64,000 nt of DNA, taken from contig JAPYMA010000023.1 in NCBI GenBank assembly GCA_035041965.1, positions 248,001 through 312,000 on the forward strand, in the 5' to 3' direction. The position numbers were made by a program, and so were the translations under genes. Below, in pieces: positions 1-12,141 of this stretch (position 1 is its first letter; the number at the start of each line of letters is the position of its first letter). Source of the stretch: Anisakis pegreffii (Eukaryota; Nematoda; Chromadorea; Rhabditida; Anisakidae). The notes beneath the pieces were generated by a model, which saw nothing but the letters and a program-made list of their open reading frames with translations, did no database searches and had not been told where the DNA came from.

Positions 1-73
1 CAACTCCCCCCTTTACCCCTTGGCACCTCCAAATTACCCAAAATGGGTAATTTCACCCGTATGAGAACCACTG
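1..73 (-). mobile_element. Terminal fragment of a hAT-like non-autonomous element
   Basis: Read on the minus strand, this stretch begins CAGTGGTTCTCATACGGG and continues with an ATTACCCA-type tract and a GAGGTG block. It matches the left end of the insertion at 14790-15670 over about 70 bases. CAGTGGTTCTCA-like ends are typical of hAT superfamily terminal inverted repeats. The element runs off the left edge of the window, so its size and the other end are unknown. No transposase reading frame is visible. Confidence 0.55.
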
Positions 74-697
74 GACTAGGGAATCAACAATTATGAGTTG
101 AACAGAGCAGTAGTTTCAATAACGAACGAATAAAGAAGCATTCTTCTTGCAAGATTGCAATCTTCAGTAATTTCCGTTCCATTGCAAGTAATTACATAGA
201 ACGTTAAAAAATGATGGTTTTCACAGAAGATGTTCTTCGCTCAAAAAAATCTTGATTGAAATGATAATTGTGATGCTTAATAAAATGATAAAAAGCTGTA
301 TTTCAAAATTTCAACAAATTCCAAAAAGTACCAAAGAAATAAAGGTCGTATATTTGCCCTGATTTGGGAAGCTGGAACGAATAAGAAAAAAGAATTTGTG
401 ATTAGGAGGAAAAAATTTGAGTGTTGAAACGTAGTTGATGCTGTGTAGTGCAAAAAAATGCTTATTGTAATTGTTGACTTTTAAGCAATCGCAATACAGG
501 TCGTCGTTACATAGAAGTACTCCCCAATTCCGCTTTCTGAAGGTATAGCACACTTTCCGTAGCACAAATATGTTCATGGTACATTCGAAAGGAACACCTC
601 CCTATTCCTGATAACTTGGCTTATTTCTGCCCGTTTTAGTAAAACTAGAACTTCGATCAGAAAGGCTTTCTAAAATGCTTTCAGAAAATGTTCTTCT

Positions 698-855
698 AGT
701 CTGAAAAATGGAACCAAAGGTAGTCTTTCGAGAGTACCTGAGATTTTTGGTTCCATTTTTTTGACCAGACCAGTCAGGTATAACAAGTACTTGACTGAAT
801 GATAATAAATATAATAAATGTAATAAGTACCTGACTGATCATTCAGTCAGGTACT
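698..855. repeat. Cluster of inverted repeats (fold-back sequence)
   Basis: Two structures are nested here. Bases 698-718 (ending in AAAAATGGAACCAAA) pair with bases near 744-765 (TTTTTGGTTCCATTTTT). Bases 826-838 (AGTACCTGACTGA) pair perfectly with 843-855 across a 4-base spacer, and a further copy of the GTACTTGACTGAAT arm lies at 787-800. The set could be a degraded fold-back transposon or products of snap-back synthesis. Confidence 0.6.
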
Positions 856-2364
856 CTTTTAAGCTTGAATCTTCTGCTGTGCCCTGTTTATAATATCGCA
901 GTTTTTTTCTTCCTTTCACTGGATGAGAAACATTAAGAGTTGGAACAAAATAATTTCGATTCGCTGAAACAATGTAAAACGAAGCATTAACTTCGTCAAG
1001 TCATTTTTTGTTGATTTCATTTTGTTGGTGTGATACTGATGACATTCATCAGTAATTGTTCCAATCACTTAAGACCGTTTCTGTCCAAACTAAAAATAAA
1101 CGATCCCTGCATTACTGCCCTGTTGTTTTCATTTCATCAGTAAAAATAAGTATTGATAGCGTTACTAATGCCGAGTGCCTTATCAGCAACATCCAACTGA
1201 CAATCGATGCAAATGCTAATAAAAATATGATCGTTATCATTTCTTTTTCCATTAGTGCATTCAATTTTTATTGTTACGAAAATATATTTACATTATCATT
1301 GTCATTGATGTTGTTGTTGTTACTTTTTTTAAAAAAATATGGAAATCGAAATTTTTTCAGGAAGAGTGTTTTTGTTAGTAACTATATCATTACTACCGTT
1401 ATTATTATTGTTGTTATTAGTATTATTATTTGTAGTAGTATCAATATCCGCATCGGTATTAGTATTGGTATTGACATTACCGCTATTAGAATAGTTGTTA
1501 TTAATCACCGATATTATTACTCGGACTAAAATATGAGTACGTTGGCCCACTAAGAACACCGATTAATGGAGAACATACAGAGTGTATTCTGCAAATTGTC
1601 CGTATAAACGGACAGATTTCGTCGATTCACTGGGATTTGCATGGCTATATATCAGTGCTAAATGCATGATAATCCACTCAAACTCATGCTGAATACATCT
1701 TAATCCACTCAAAATACTCCAATATACTCAACCCATTATGAGATTTACTTAGGACGGTGATGAAACAGTTATAGGGATACCAACAACAGCAACAATAACA
1801 ATGCAATAGTGGTAGAGATCATCAATCATAACGTGGTAATCAACAATTCATATCCGAACCATCTCAACATCGACAAATGCCAATCGAAAAGTTAAACAGA
1901 TTCTTAATGAGTTGATGATGGATGGAGATCTCTTTTGAAAGATTACTTGCAATATCTATGATTCAGATATTCTAGTCGGTTAATTAGTCGTTTGAAAGCG
2001 AATAATTTTAGAACTCAGTCAGGCTTAAGCACTTCTTGGGTACGATAATTCGCACACTAATCGAATGGATCGAAAATAAGAATTTTCGACAGTCGCCTTC
2101 AGGGAGAGCGAAATTAATTTCCCAAGGAAGTTTCGATCACTGCAACAGATAAATGAATGAACATTTTGCGATAGAGCTTTAGAGCGCAACGGTTTAAGGA
2201 AAGGGTTCGTTTAAGTAATGTTCTATGTCAAGAGAGTATCGTCAAACACACCATTAATGCTACGATTAACTTCCGTTCGATGTTCATTAACAAGCAAAAT
2301 GAATGAAAACAGTGATAGAAAACTTTTGATGAGGATTCTGTTTGTAATCAACACTCAACGATGT

Positions 2365-2640
2365 CTATGAATAGATCAACCAACGAAAAGGATTGTTTTT
2401 GCAACTCCCTGAGCGAATATAATTATCTTGCGCACTATGTGGCTCTAGTTGGGCTTTGAAGTTCTTGATTGATAGCAAATTGGCCTGATCGCAGTCAATC
2501 TCTTGTGATTTTATAAGTGCTAGGAGCTGAGTGGTAATTGTGATGAGTCTTTGGCTCATTGGTTCCAGAGTTGCTCTTGTGAATGATCTTATCTTAAAAT
2601 GAGCATCTATCGGATTCATGCTTTCGGATAATGTAATCAC
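2365..2640 (-). other. Weakly coding-like stretch, unrecognised
   Basis: An open frame of about 90 codons with protein-like composition (helix-forming, rich in L, Q, I, K) and an AG acceptor just upstream on the minus strand. I do not recognise a family. No partner exon, start codon context or polyadenylation signal could be tied to it. It may be one exon of an undetected gene, a gene relic, or chance. Confidence 0.15.
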
Positions 2641-5600
2641 TGATGTTAATCACAGACCAGCGGTCATTAAATTATCGAGGGTCACTAGCCAAGGACCTTC
2701 AAATTGTGTGCTTCATCAATTCGCATGTATATGTCAGCTCTTTATTAGCAATCCATCCATCGAATACATCCACACAACTAACTAAATAAACATTCATCAT
2801 TATTGAGAAGATGAATGTTAGAGATATAATAGACAATTCATATTGTGCGCGCAACATAGACTGCCCGTTAATGCGTGCGTTTGAATGTGTATCGCATCGA
2901 ACTGATGTAATAATCCGCACCAATCACCAAAATTGTGTCATTCGAAGTTGTTACATGGTTATCCTGTTAATTCACTTCTCATATCCATATGCTCACATGA
3001 TTTTGCTGCAGCAAAGAGCTCCACGCTGATAGTGAGGGAAAAATATCATGAAGACAATCATCAAAATTGTGTTCGCTACAGTTAAAAGGAAATGAAATGC
3101 GTTCGAATCGCATGAACAATTAAAACGCAGCGAAAGTTCGTCAACAATGTTGAAGAAGATATGCAACGATTTGAGGTAAAAGCTAACGACGAGTCAAGAG
3201 ATTGGACGCATTCGAAGAATCGAATTTGTTGATGACAATTTTCAGTGAAAAATTCATGAATGAACAGAAAAAGTTGAAGGAATTGTAAATGTGAAAATTC
3301 TGAAGAAACTTTCAGTATCAAATGCAAAATTCCATTCATAAAAATGAACAAGAGTTGAAATGTTTAATATGATTCATTGGATGGTGACAACGAAGTGATG
3401 ACAATTGCTAAATCACAAATCATACGGACAATATAATCATGCAGGACAATTTAATGGTACAGTCCACAGACAGATGGACAAAATGTCGACAAAATTAAAA
3501 TAACTGCTGAAAATGACCAACACTCGATGAAAACCGTACAGAAAGAATAGCTGACGAGGATGGCGCATGAGATTGCAGAAGGTATAATATGGGAAAGAAC
3601 CAGTTCCTGTGAAGAATATCGAAGCACTCGTCAGTAAAACCAAATAAATTATGCGTAATACATCATTATCGTAATGACTATCGCAAAGACACAACTCATA
3701 ATATCGCTACGAATTTACCCATTAGTTTCGTAAGATATTCAGTCAGATATTTGGGATAATATTACACTGTCTCAAGAAATACATCATATTATCACACAAA
3801 CTTTGTTCACTATTCAAAACCATCACGCTGATTCGAAATTCTCATTTCGCTCGAATTACATTCTCATTTCGCTCGAGTCACTGCTAATGCGATGCACAAC
3901 AATATTGAAGCGAACATAGTTTTTCCAACGTTTTCCTGAAAAGACACTTTAAACTGTAATCGACGAAAAAGTGGAAATTTGCTCGGCTATTCGTTGACGT
4001 TATGCCGAATGTGCAACAAGATCTTCTGATAGTGATGAAAGAGCTATGAGCCGATAAATCTTTAAAATACTATTTCAGCAAGATGTTCAGTCATTCGCTT
4101 GAAGGACCACATATCATGCTCAACAATTGAACTGACAATACATAGTGTTATTTTATCAAGAGGAGAAAAATAACAGATGGGTTTTTCAACGTCTGAAAGC
4201 AAAATGAATAGAAGGTGGATTTTTAAAGCCCTAAGTTCCTAGATGTTATGCCAGATTAGCATACAAGCGGTTTCTAAGCAACAAGTGGTTCTTGATAATC
4301 TTGAAAGCCTTGTGCTCGTTTTCAGCTTCGAGGTATCCCGATCCTAACGGTGCTTGAATAATGCGGTGTGCAATCATGCTCTGTTCTTAGAAAATTCACA
4401 TTCTTCACTCCTTTGCATCTGAATTGAACCACTATCAGAATTATATTTAACTTCTAATCGGAAATGTTATCTTAAATTTTGCTCCATCTTATTACAATTT
4501 GATCGATATTTTTGTTTGCTTGTTAAATCAGTGCTCGATTCCTCGAAAATCATTTTCATTGGAAATTCGCCTGCTGTGCTCCATGAAATCGTTCTAAACA
4601 GTAAAAGGCTATTATTTTGGAGATTTCGGAGGTTGAAAGGGGATACGTTGATATCATAATAGATAGATGCATAACACGAGTAGTACACGCATGAAATGAA
4701 CAAATAATGCTTGCTTGAGAGAAACTTGGACGGATATATATCCCGCTGTGAGATTCACAATGACTGTACTCGATGAAAAGTGGTTGAAACGGATCGAAAT
4801 GATCTGAGATAAAAGAGACGAACGTTGTGAAGCGTGATAATTTATAAATACGTTCGTCCATTCCATAATTTCAGTGCAAAAGGAAAACGATTGCCATCGT
4901 GAAAGGATTATACCCATGCATAATCTTATGCTGTTAGTATCATCAAGTTCAGCGTTGCTTTAGATGAGTTACCGCATCATGTCGACGGATACAGACTTTA
5001 ATGGGCCGCCGCACTACATCAAAACGACATTTCAAAGGGATATTCGGTACTCAACATATGAAGGTATTAATCCAACACGCGACCTCTTTGCTGGATAAAC
5101 TTGAAATTTCTTGTGCGAAATAGAACGCTTCTCATACGGTGCTAATGATTTCACATCCTAACCGAGACTTCCTCGTCTTTATTCTAGAGAAGAAAGACGA
5201 ATCCAAAGACAAGAAATCACAATCAAAACAGCCTCATCTGCATTAGTGACAGTGAAATGAAGCGTTAAAAAATCACTCAAACAAAAACTAAAATATTTCA
5301 GTTACTCAAACAATTACATGGTTGATTTGAATTTTTCCGCATTGTCGATTCGTGAAGTGATTTTCTGTTCTTTGAAACTCTTCAAAATCATCTCATGCAT
5401 TCGTTCTTCACCACCTAATTTGAAAAACTTAATGTTAACAGCTGAACACCTCTTCCAATCTTTATTGAATGAAAAAAGGAACTTGATGAATTCGTGCACT
5501 GAATTCTTGATCTTCTTAAAATGATCTCTGCGATAGTAATAACCTCCTACATCTCTGTCCTTTCAACTGTTCCAGCTCGTTGCTCAACAATGTATTTGTG

Positions 5601-7111
5601 AAATTTCCAGAATTCACATCGAGCTCAGTTTCTGAATCCTTTTATGTGGTTCCTCCCCAAGCAGAAATGCTTTAAAGTCTGAAAGCGCTTAAAATATTTG
5701 TCCTCAACACATTTTCACTCAAAGTGTGAACACCTTGAAATGAATCGGTTGCGTTCAAAAATCAACCGTTTCATAGTTAATGGTTAAAAGATGTAGGAGA
5801 CTATTAGCTGAGGACGTTTCGGTTAGGACTTGATAGCTGGTGATTCCATCAGCACAGTTTTTGACAATTAATGTCCATTCTCAACATAGATTTCTGAAAC
5901 TCATTCCAAGCACTAGTTCTCTGCTAAGGAGATATAACACTTCATGGGCGGCACCGAAAAACAGTTACGTTGCGAGATGAAGGATGAAATAAAAACTTCG
6001 ATTGCGTTTGTAGCAGAGCGACCGAGAAATTTGCAAATTAGCTCAATGGTAACCCAGAGGTGTTGAGAAACGTTTTTGACATCAAAAAATTGAACACTTG
6101 AGGAAGATTTTTTCGACTTATCCCAATATTAATCTATTTAAATGATATCATAGAAATATTTCAGTGAAAGTGTGATGAGGTATTCATTTTTCCGTGTTTT
6201 GCATAAATAACGTGAAGCAGGTGAACAGAAATAGAAACTGCCATTCGGAGAACATTAACTTGATCACTGTCAACATGCATTCTGAACGACTCTAAACGGG
6301 CTTGTTATGTGAAATATGCTCATTCTGAAAAATTACAAATTTTCGAATGATCATCTCCCCACAATGTAAATCATGCCATAGTTTATCGAGGTTCATATTG
6401 CCCTCTTATCGCATTTTAGTCGACTGTTGTTTACAGAAATTGCATAAACAATGCGTTTTGCTCGTTCATTGCCATCCAATCGAACATCTTGCAAAAAAAT
6501 GTACTCTTTTTGAGATCTCACAATGGCATTGCACTTGATTTTGTGTTCTTTTTGGGTGCTGAGACAATTGTGAACAAATGTCGGTGATAACAGAATACAT
6601 CAATGATTTGCACTCTTTCGGACGCAAATATTCGATAATCGTTTTGGTTTTGGGTGTTCATTCTTTGGTGTAGCAAAAGAGAAGAGATTAGCAAGTTGGG
6701 CGTTTGAATCTACGGCTAAATGAATCGCTTGGTTATGCAATAATGCGATTATTTTTTGATTAGTGCTCATTGCCAGTCTGTGATCGTTATGTTTATCAGT
6801 AAATGAAGTTCACTTGTGTACTCGTTCTGTCATGCAAAAAAACATTCAATGATCTCTTTCGATTCCCAATTAATGGCTGCTCTAAACAAAATGTATTATT
6901 ATTCATTGCATAAATCATGCAATTTGCAAACAGGAAATCTACAGCGATGTTATTACTGATCTTGAAGTCGGTCACAGTTTGGATATTTTTGGATATTGGA
7001 TACTGTAATCATTAAAACCATGCGGAAATCACTTGGACATAATTTAGCTTTAAAAGCCTGAGTTAGACTCAGCATTTGGTGAGGCTCATATTTGGGCTTA
7101 GGCTCACCTTC

Positions 7112-7192
7112 AAAATTATAATCGTTCGGGTCAGCTCAATCTACTTCAGAGTGAGAGCAGATAGAGCTGACCCGAGCGATTTTTATAATTTT
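7112..7192. repeat. Imperfect hairpin, about 27-bp arms
   Basis: The left arm AAAATTATAATCG followed by TCGGGTCAGCTC is mirrored by GAGCTGACCCGA and CGATTTTTATAATTTT on the right, with a loop of roughly 25 bases. It sits upstream of the first protease copy. A small fold-back element or snap-back duplication are the likely sources. Confidence 0.6.
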
Positions 7193-7987
7193 CCGCGCTT
7201 CTTAAACTATATCCTACCGATGCAGCAATATTACGGAGTCACAGACAAAATGCTGCACCATATGACATCACTCAAATTTTTTTGGTTCAAAGGTAACCGT
7301 AAATCGCAGCCAAATCAACACCTCATATTGGAACTCTTGCACATAGCCTGATTCCGATACGAAGAGCTCATTGAATGTGCTGATTCTATCGATCACTAAG
7401 GACAAACGCTCGAATACAAACCAATTTATTCTTGGGGAGCATTCTCATTGTTCCCATAGCAAAGAAAGAATCTAATATTTCTGAGCCTGCTAGCGCAACC
7501 CAGTTGGAGATCAGCACATCCAAATTTCACATAATCAACTGATCACAGTTCACAGTTTTTTGACTTCTACTGACTGAGTTTTCACGTTCAAATGCTTTCG
7601 ATGGTTTGCAAAATATGATTCCTAAACAATTAGAAGTGGCATAAAAAACTTCATCTGAACCATGCAACATGAGCACCAATCTTTTCTGCAAACAATCTCA
7701 GCCATAATCCTGAGAGAATCGTTTCAAATGGAAGAAGGGTGGGTCAGTGTACAAGTGCAACACCAAAGATGAAAATCTCCACCAAGAATGCTTAAGCATC
7801 AGAGAGCGAGAACGTAAAGAAAAAGCAGTGAAAAGATTAATTGGAAAATGATAAGACTGTAATGTAGTTCGAACTGTAGAAATACACGTAAGCATTCGTC
7901 GATGATGTCTAATGACAATTCAAACTGAACTTGATGACTGGCATATAAAAAGGACTTTGAATTCATTGGCAGTGCACTTCTTAGCTG

Positions 7988-10977
7988 ATGAGGGCTGTGT
8001 TCATCGCGTTCTTGGTGTGCACGGTAACAATAGCAAACGCTATTGTTGTACGTGTACCACTGCAACAGATTGAATCGCGACGAGTTCGCTTGATTAAAGA
8101 AGGAAAATGGGGGGAACATTTTCGAATGAAGGAAGCCCTTCGCTTGGAACTGATCAAGAAACAAGGACCAATTTCACGCGACTCACTCGGACAACCAGTA
8201 AGTTCGTGAATACTCTTCTGAAACACTGAAACTTTATGACCTTTAACATACAGACATCTGATTTCAGTTTCGCTAAGTATTGATGAATAACATTTAAGGT
8301 GAACGATTATGATGATATGGAATATCTCGGTAATATTACTATTGGAACACCACCCACACAACTGTTCACTGTAGTACTGGACACAGGCTCGTCGAATCTC
8401 TGGATTCCAGACTCATCGTGTACAACTGAAAGTTGTGTTAAGCATCACCGTTTCAATTCATCGTTATCAAGTACGTACGTAAAAGATGGCCGAAAATGGA
8501 GAGTGGGTTACGGAGATGGATCGAATGCAAACGGATTCCTTGGCAAAGACTCTATTACGGTAATTACAAGGCTCAAACATTCTTTCTGCTTCCATCGACC
8601 TTTTCAAATTTGCATTAGTTTGAATGATGGAATACTTGTTGGTTTATGGGATTCATTCGGAAATGAAATTTGTCTACATTCATCGATCGCCCTTAATGTG
8701 AAGTCACATCTCATTGATTTTTTTCAGATCCCATTTTGACACTTCAGAATTCATATCCTGCGACAATATAAATTTAGAATAATTGAGAAAAGATTCATTA
8801 AGAATTGAAATATTTTAGAAAAATTTAGAAACCACATTTTCAACACTGAATGCGCCCAATATTTGAGCATCAGGCATTCGTTAGGAAAATTGAAACGAAT
8901 GCGAACTACTGCAGAAATGCCTCACGCAAGAAACAGTGAAATGTCAAACTAATTGACATGGATCACAAAATGTGAATTGTAGTTTGGTGGACCGGGTGCT
9001 GCTCAACTGTCAGTCCCGAACCAAATATTTGGGCAGGCAATTCAAATGGGAGGATTTGAAAGAGATCCTGCAGATGGTATTCTCGGTTTGGCATTCACTT
9101 ATTTGGCTGATGACTATGTGACACCACCAGTCATTAACGCCATTCAGCAGAAAATTCTCGATAAACCCATTTTCACGGTTTGGATGAAGCACAGGGTGAG
9201 TGGGACATGTTACTTTCATACTTTCTTCAGTTACTGGCGAAGAACAGAGATGAAAGGAAATGCCCATGAAATATATCTCAAGTATCATCCATAGTTTATA
9301 TTGAATGTTTCGCATTCACTATAAACTGTGGATGATACTTGAGATAAGGTGAAATTCAAAAACGCGATATTTCACTGAATATTTCAATGAGTTAATGAAA
9401 CAAATCAAATGAATGATCTCACTGAAAACATCTTAAAGAGTCCGCTGTCAAACGTTTACGGTGGTCAATTTACTTACGGTGCACTCGACACCGAGCATTG
9501 CGGAGATGTGATCGATTATCGCTATTTGTCGATGGCTAGTTATTGGCAATATCGTATGGAGTCAGTAGCAATCGGATCTTACGTGAATCCGAAAGGATGG
9601 GACGTGATTGCTGACACGGGCACTTCGTTCCTCGGTGGACCACAATTTGTTATTAACGAGATCGTAGCAGTCACTGGTGCAACGGTCTGTGTACACTACT
9701 TTCGAACTCTCATTTACGCTCACGCTTTTGTGCATTGAACATTTGCGTGGAACAATCATAATTTTTCAATTATGATTGTATAACATTCAACATTTTCAAT
9801 CTCTCTTGCACCTCTGACCGTTCGTTTTCGATTTTGATTGGCCGAAGCGGAGCATCTGGTGAAAGTAACCTTGTAAGGTTGAATTGATCTTATACTCAGA
9901 AATATTCCGAACTTTCGTGAATAATGAATGAGGAAAATTGAACACAAAAAATTCTTCCGCATATAGCTACATTAGTTTCAGCAAGTGATTTCCTTAATTG
10001 AACATCTTTGTTGAGAAAAGGTGGATCAATGGAAAGTGGATAAATATGTTAAATCGACTTAGCGTTCTGAATTAGGACCAAAGAGAAAGTAGAGTTCATC
10101 TGAATGCACGCAACGTTCCTTTACCGTATTATATAATACGTCGAACCAAATTTAACGTAACATTTCTCCACGGGACGCATTTTTGGTGACTTTTTGCGAA
10201 GAGATGTGTGAATGAAATCCACAAATGATTTAGGCGGATCAATATGGCGATTACATTGTCCCTTGCAACAGCATCAGTACTCTACCAGACCTTGTCTTAA
10301 CGTTCGGCAATCACGACTACGCAATAACACCCCAGCAATACGTCGTTGCGGTAAGCCGTCACTCGTTGATAAGCATACAACTATCAACCATTTAGTGTTC
10401 ACGAAGGAGTGAAACATATAGGATATTGACACTTTCAGTGAATGGAGAGGTGAACTGAGAGAAGCGTTGTTGGTTACCTTACTAATGTGCATCCGTTCCA
10501 GAAGAGATATGATGCCGCTTAGATGATCAAATTCAATTTTTTCATTCTTCAGTTAGGAATATTCTTCTGAATCTGAGGATGTTTCTATTCAGCAACCGAA
10601 AAATGACTGAGATATCAGTAGAGCTACATATGATACGTTCTATTATGAACATCAGACCTAACTCGGTAGAAAAGCGCAGGATACACATTCGTTTATCAGC
10701 TAATCAAATGAAAAGTAAATTTTAGAAGATTGAAATCAGATCAAAAAATTTTTTAACAGTCACACAGCAATGAATTGAACTGAATTTTGTGGCAGTTATT
10801 AGCTGATACTTTCATTTGCAGATCGAGAATGATATGTGCGTCCTTGCATTGTTCGGTTTTGATAGTGGCGGCTATCAGCCAACCTGGATTCTTGGTGATC
10901 CCCTCATACGTCAATACTGTGTCATTCACGATGTAACAGAACAAAAAATTGGATTCGCTCCGGCGATACAACATTAA
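7988..10977 (+). CDS. Pepsin-family (A1) aspartic protease, copy 1
   Basis: Six exons: 7988-8197, 8299-8559, 8983-9195, 9439-9684, 10234-10350, 10822-10977; all introns are phase 0 and the product is 400 residues, a normal length for a pepsinogen. Residues 1-18 form a signal peptide (hydrophobic, ending ANA); a basic activation propeptide follows (VPLQQIES...). The first catalytic Asp is D98 in [13 protein letters not shown]; the second is D287 in [12 protein letters not shown]. The flap reads YGDGS with Tyr141. Further pepsin landmarks are [20 protein letters not shown] and the C-terminal IGFAPA. It should be a secreted or lysosomal acid endopeptidase, perhaps a gut digestive enzyme. Acceptors of exons 2 and 4 are TTTAAG or CTTAAAG rather than TTTCAG. 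A near-identical paralogue lies 4.15 kb downstream. Family identity is certain; substrate is not known. Confidence 0.93.
9274..9346. repeat. 34-bp inverted duplication in protease copy 1 intron 3
   Basis: Bases 9274-9307 are the reverse complement of 9313-9346 with two mismatches, separated by only five bases. The paralogous intron in copy 2 (around 13390-13440) has only the right arm, so the left arm was added after the duplication. This is the shape left by snap-back synthesis at a repaired break. Confidence 0.85.
9752..9779. repeat. Perfect 12-bp-arm hairpin in protease copy 1 intron 4
   Basis: ACAATCATAATT and AATTATGATTGT flank a four-base spacer. The matching place in copy 2 (about 13840-13865) has only a single, degraded arm. 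Confidence 0.75.
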
Positions 10978-11019
10978 TTTTAATTGAAACTCATTATTCA
11001 ACAAGTTAAAATCGGTATT

Positions 11020-11025
11020 AATAAA
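11020..11025 (+). terminator. Polyadenylation signal of protease copy 1
   Basis: AATAAA lies 43 bases after the stop codon, at a place conserved behind copy 2 (near 15972). It is the likely 3' end signal of the transcript. Confidence 0.7.
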
Positions 11026-11781
11026 GCGTGATCATCTCAGTAATTTAAAAATATTGGAAATTCACACTGGACTTATGAATGAAGACTGAAAGATGGAGGA
11101 CACCAACGAGGTTTTGAAACTGAACAAAATTAGACTAATATGACATTAATAAAGTGGAACGATAAATTACTTCAAACCCAAAAGGAACATGAATACCCAC
11201 AATGTTCAGCTGCCATGTAAAAACGAAACTTTTTCTCTAGGCCGAAGTCTCATGCAACACGAATTATTCTCATTCTGATTTCAGAACGCTTTAACAAAAT
11301 TCAAAATTCAGATTCGAAATTAAGCTTGGAAAGGCCGAATCCTTCCACCCTGTTCACAAAATGTCACACGCTCTCTACCCGAATAATTAATTGCTACTGA
11401 TGAGAAGCTTGTGCTGAAATACGTCCCGAGGTGAGAAACTCGCAGAAAAAGACACTTTCCAGCAGAAACACGTGAAGACACTTCAACTTGAGGACATTTA
11501 GAGGCAGCAATGAGATCAGTAATGACAAAACGTAACGCTATCGTAAAACAAATAAAGCGAACAACAACCGCAATAAAGAACGCCAATGTAAATTTACAAA
11601 AAAAGGAAATTACCGCATTTCCTCGCACAGTTTCTGCCCTACTTCACAATAATTCGTGAAAAATTACGAGGGTTTTCTTCCCTAAGCCACGTTCAAGGAA
11701 ATACGGCTTATATAGAACAATATCACAAATTATTTTCACTCATACGTATAATTACATGACTCATGTCACAGATAAAGAAAT

Positions 11782-11920
11782 TCAAGTGTCAATTTTCGAA
11801 AAAGATCCCCAGTTCTGACCCACAGAAATTTTTACGTCGAGTGGAATCTTGAATTAAGGTAATGAGATATCGTCACACATTGCTTTACGAATTCACTTGG
11901 CTTCTGATAGCACACAATCG
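11782..11920 (-). pseudogene. Truncated copy of the last exon of polymerase theta
   Basis: On the minus strand this matches bases 16736-16869, the 3' part of the intact last exon, including the end encoding KISVGQNWGS and the same stop codon. It starts abruptly at the duplication breakpoint (shared ACACAATCG, then unrelated sequence), so the motif C part is missing. An in-frame TGA replaces the Arg codon in the AKRIRE stretch, confirming decay. It is a by-product of the tandem duplication and cannot encode a working protein. Confidence 0.88.
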
Positions 11921-12141
11921 ATATCCATCAAGAATGCCAGCATCAGTGAGCGAGAACGTATGACTAAATCAAATGAAAAAGCGGTGAATTGATTAGGGGA
12001 AAATGATAAGATTGTAATGTAGTTCGAACTATAGAAATACATATAAGCATTTGCCGATGTTACCTAATGATAATTTAAACTGAACACGGTGATCGTCACA
12101 CAAAAGGACTTTGAATTCATTGGCAGTGCACTTCTTAGCTG

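Larger units (their letters stand above)
74..7775. other. Gene-poor region with fold-back sequences
   Basis: No gene is supportable in this 7.7 kb. Open frames are short, lack linked splice-consistent neighbours and resemble no family I recognise. The stretch holds AT-rich trinucleotide runs (about 1380-1500), perfect or near-perfect inverted repeats (698-855 and 7112-7192), a small direct duplication near 3839-3877 (TTCTCATTTCGCTCGA twice), and one weakly coding-like segment on the minus strand at 2365-2640. Confidence 0.5.
7776..11920. repeat. Left unit of a 4.1-kb tandem duplication
   Basis: This segment is repeated in 11921-16869. Both units carry the same protease gene, the same 3' flank (for example the AATAAAG tails and a conserved block from about 11040 equalling 16010 onward) and the same upstream sequence starting at a CC(A/T)CAAGAATGC block. 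Protease start codons lie exactly 4,154 bp apart. The left unit ends at 11920 inside a copy of the last coding exon of polymerase theta, which fixes one breakpoint. Confidence 0.85.

Noticed and set aside
1056..1559. Overlapping 157- and 76-codon frames
   Set aside because: They arise from ATT/GTT/AAT trinucleotide runs, giving low-complexity Ile, Asn and Val.
3070..3120. tRNA-like T arm (ATGCG TTCGAAT CGCAT)
   Set aside because: No matching acceptor stem, D arm or anticodon arm upstream; it is an isolated palindrome.
4467..4917. Three overlapping minus-strand frames
   Set aside because: They overlap in different frames with no family resemblance or consistent splice sites.
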